64,000 nucleotides of DNA from Flavobacterium johnsoniae (GTDB taxonomy: Bacteria > Bacteroidota > Bacteroidia > Flavobacteriales > Flavobacteriaceae). The notes beneath the pieces were generated by a model. It saw only the letters and a program-made list of their open reading frames with translations. It did no database searches and was not told where the DNA came from. How positions within the stretch are numbered: position 1 is the first letter of the stretch; the number at the start of each line of letters is the position of its first letter. A program made the position numbers and the translations under genes. Shown here in pieces: positions 61,973 to 64,000 of this stretch. The DNA lies in the NCBI RefSeq assembly GCF_030388325.1, contig NZ_CP103794.1, positions 3,472,001 to 3,536,000 on the forward strand, given 5' to 3'.

Positions 61973-62061
61973 TTTAAGCCCAAAACTTGTCGGACACCTA
62001 CTTCCAAATTTTGCCTCACGTTTTATAAACCACTGTATATGAACGGTCTTAACCGTTTTGC

Positions 62062-62225
62062 TTATTTTTGCTTTCTCCTAATATTTTTAGCTAAAAAATC
62101 GACTTTCACCGCTACATATTCGGCATAGCCACGGGCATTTGGTGAAAGTGCAAAAACCGCTTCGCCTACTTCAAAACCATCGGCACCTTCCGTTTTTTCT
62201 ACAATTTCGCCAGATATATCCCAAC
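62062..62225 (-). pseudogene. Fragment of an MDR quinone oxidoreductase
   Basis: Reads IGWDISGEIVEKTEGADGFE, VGEAVFALSPNARGYAEYVA and VKVDFLA: the GroES-like part of a zinc-independent MDR. Homology starts abruptly next to 62225 and ends after about 50 residues. Confidence 0.7.
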
Positions 62226-62227
62226 CT

Positions 62228-62362
62228 ATGGAAAAGATGAAAGCTGAGAATGCCAGTTTTGAAACTGGAAAGGCTGCTCTGCAAAACTGGTACAACAATG
62301 ATCGCGGGGAATCGCTTTTTGCGGAACTGTCATTTAATTTTAAAAAAAAGTATGAGGAATAA
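62228..62362 (+). pseudogene. 3' fragment of an unknown gene upstream of the MFS gene
   Basis: 44 codons: MKAENASFETGKAALQNWYN, NDRGESLFAELSFNFKKKYE. The end overlaps the MFS start by 11 bases in the manner of a coupled operon gene. Its beginning coincides with the break in the minus-strand MDR fragment, so a rearrangement joined two truncated genes here. Confidence 0.5.
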
Positions 62363-63595
62363 AATAAAAAAAAGATGGAGTACAGTTTTATTGTTTTCAT
62401 CTGCCCAAGCTCTTTTTCAGACGGGCTCTATATTGGTTATGGCTTTATCTGGTCTTGTCGGTTTAGAGATTGCGCCAGAGAAAAGTCTGGCTACGCTGCC
62501 CATTGCTATGATTTCAGTTGGAACCGTTCTTATGATGATTCTCGCTTCTCTTATTATTAAAAGATGGGCCAGAGAAAAGCATTTCTTATTGGGACAATCA
62601 TCGGCGTGCTTGCGGGAATGCTTTCATTTTACGCTATTTTAAAAAACTCATTTGTTCTATTTGTTTTAGGAAACACCCTTATAGGAGTCTGCCAGGCTTT
62701 TACACAATATTATCGTTTTGCAGCCGCCGATTCGGTTCCTCAGAAGATCAAAGGAAAAGCAATATCATTTGTGATCGGAGGCGGAGTTGTGGCCGCAATT
62801 GCGGGACCGGCCTTAGCCAGATCTACCCAGAATATTGGCGCGGTTTCATTTGCCTATTCCTTTTTATCCATCTCTTTTTTGAGTATCATTTCTTTTCTGG
62901 TTAATTTTGGTCTAAAAGAGAAAAAACGTATAACGGCGCAGCAGAAGGATTTTCAGTTTAAGCAATCAAGACCGCTGGGGGAAATTATGGGACAGAATAA
63001 AACCATTTTGGCTTTATTATCCTCGGCAGTAGGATATTCCGTGATGATAATGATTATGACCGCAACACCTTTGGCAATGCACCACTGCGGCTATTCCGGC
63101 GATGATTCGTCTGTTGTGATACAGTGGCATGTGCTTGGAATGTTTGTGCCTTCTTTTTTTACCGGCACTTTGATTGAGAAATTTGGCACGGGCAGAATAA
63201 TTCTGTCTGGTGTAGGCATACTGTTTTTGCATTTATATCTGGTTCTGACAGGCACTGATTTTCTTCATTTTGTGTCCGGTCTTATCTTTCTTGGAATAGG
63301 CTGGAACTTTATGTTTGTAGGCGGCTCAACTTTATTGTCAAAGGTATATCGAGAAGATGAAAAAGAAAAAGTCCAGGCTTTTCATGATTTTTTTGTTTAC
63401 ATTATCATGAGCATTTCGAGCCTTTCAGCAGGAGTCCTTCTGAGCAGGTGGGGATGGAAAGGAGTAAACATAGCTGCAATTCCAATGCTTCTAATTGTTC
63501 TCGGGGCTTTTGCAATTATGAAAGCGAAACATAAAAAGAGAAAAAAGAGTGGCTGGTTTTTAACGCCAAGAAAGCGAATCATTTCAAACAAATAA
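62352..63595 (+). pseudogene. Major facilitator transporter, frameshifted
   Basis: The first 71 codons (ATG at 62352) read KRWSTVLLFSSAQALFQTGS and so on to LASLIIKRW; the frame then changes at GATGGGCC (62564-62570), where one more G would restore GQRKAFLIGTIIGVLAGMLS. The remainder, to 63595, has the other ten helices, with YYRFAAADSVPQKIKGKAIS, GTLIEKFGTGRIILSGVGIL and FMFVGGSTLLSKVYREDEKE. Twelve helices in all, MFS type, substrate unknown. Either decayed or a homopolymer error. Confidence 0.8.
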
Positions 63596-63596
63596 A

Positions 63597-63631
63597 AAAT
63601 GGCGCCAAATTGTCTTCAATTGGCGCCATTT
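63597..63631. terminator. Stem-loop of the hairpin-tail repeat, copy C
   Basis: AAATGGCGCC-AAATT / AATTGGCGCCATTT with loop GTCTTC, two bases after the MFS stop. Same hairpin as at 21842-21875 with a pairing-restoring base (G instead of A in the left arm). Confidence 0.6.
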
Positions 63632-63706
63632 GGCTTTGTGACCTCTACGGGACAAATTACAATAAATTTTTTGGAAGATTTGAAGCGATTGGCGTACTAC
63701 AGGTAG
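63632..63706 (+). repeat. Tail repeat, copy C (diverged)
   Basis: TTTGTGACC then GACAAATTAC and GGAAGATTTGAAGCGATTGGC align with copies A and B. From ATG at 63599 the frame reads MAPNCLQLAPFGFVTSTGQI, then TINFLEDLKRLAYYR and stop, matching the DLK-LAY ending of the other copies. A 35-residue product or a 3' gene remnant. Confidence 0.6.
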
Positions 63707-64000
63707 ACGCTGTCTTTCATTGGCTTTCTAATTTTGGTTTAGATGTACCGTTGGGGATTGATACAAAAAATATAAAAAACTCAATTGATTTATCGATTTA
63801 GCTAATATATAAATTTACATATTTTAGGGCGAATTTGAAAAGATTGCCGTATTTAAGGCAAAAGTGTCTTTGTTTGGCTCTGTGAATTACTGTCTAGGAT
63901 TTTGGTTTTGTGGAACAAAGTTAATCCCTTTCAATAATGTTTTAAGGGGATTTGTTGTCATGGGAAAATTCTTGTTTGGTTATTTTTTAAAATATTGGTT
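63707..64000. other. Gene-free end of window
   Basis: AT-rich; no gene, repeat or hairpin that I can support. Confidence 0.4.

Noticed and set aside
63610..63801. 63-residue plus-strand frame after the MFS gene
   Set aside because: It uses the other frame of the hairpin-tail repeat; conservation with copies A and B supports the frame starting at 63599 instead.
1..64000. tRNA or rRNA genes
   Set aside because: None recognised on either strand, including at the possible island edges.

Overview
The window looks like Flavobacterium or a close relative in the Bacteroidota. Reasons visible in the sequence: candidate promoters carry the TAnnTTTG -7 box of this phylum, no clear Shine-Dalgarno signals, TonB receptor with a carboxypeptidase-like N-terminal domain, families largely confined to Bacteroidota (DUF3347, heavy-metal-binding YTCPMHP modules, DUF2911), and two short RNA-like elements resembling the flavobacterial Flavo-1 motif. 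This assignment rests on reading alone; no database search was possible.

1-21.4 kb is chromosomal in character and visibly richer in G+C. It holds ion transport genes (NhaA end, DUF389 protein, CLC channel with CBS domains), a hybrid histidine kinase with a small partner gene, a signalling cluster (XRE regulator, cytoplasmic PAS kinase, three single-domain response regulators of the phytochrome-partner type), a cold shock protein, and an SDR plus SDR-DUF2867 gene pair present twice. The two copies of that pair have decayed in a complementary way. A TetR regulator with its own operators precedes a three-gene oxidoreductase operon and an AraC regulator.

21.8-63.7 kb is AT-rich and reads as a metal and metalloid resistance island. 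From left to right: outer-membrane barrel, cation efflux protein and TonB receptor; an ArsR-MerTP uptake operon with no mercuric reductase in the window; SigZ-like sigma factor, membrane protein and Crp-type regulator; a complete arsenic operon (ArsR, GNAT, DUF6428, ArsC, ACR3, metallophosphoesterase); then a long copper/silver region on the minus strand with a multicopper oxidase fused to an outer-membrane barrel, CopA ATPase, CusA/CusB/TolC efflux (cusA is split by one base), four DUF3347 proteins, a beta-propeller lipoprotein and a haem-binding protein. An IS21-family element and a strip of truncated genes (59-62.4 kb) follow. A hairpin-plus-tail repeat occurs at 21.84, 27.5 and 63.6 kb and may mark the island edges.

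Four single-base lesions (about 15470, 15925, 49869, 62567) break otherwise good genes. They are either real decay or residual assembly errors, which decides whether the SDR, cusA and MFS genes work.
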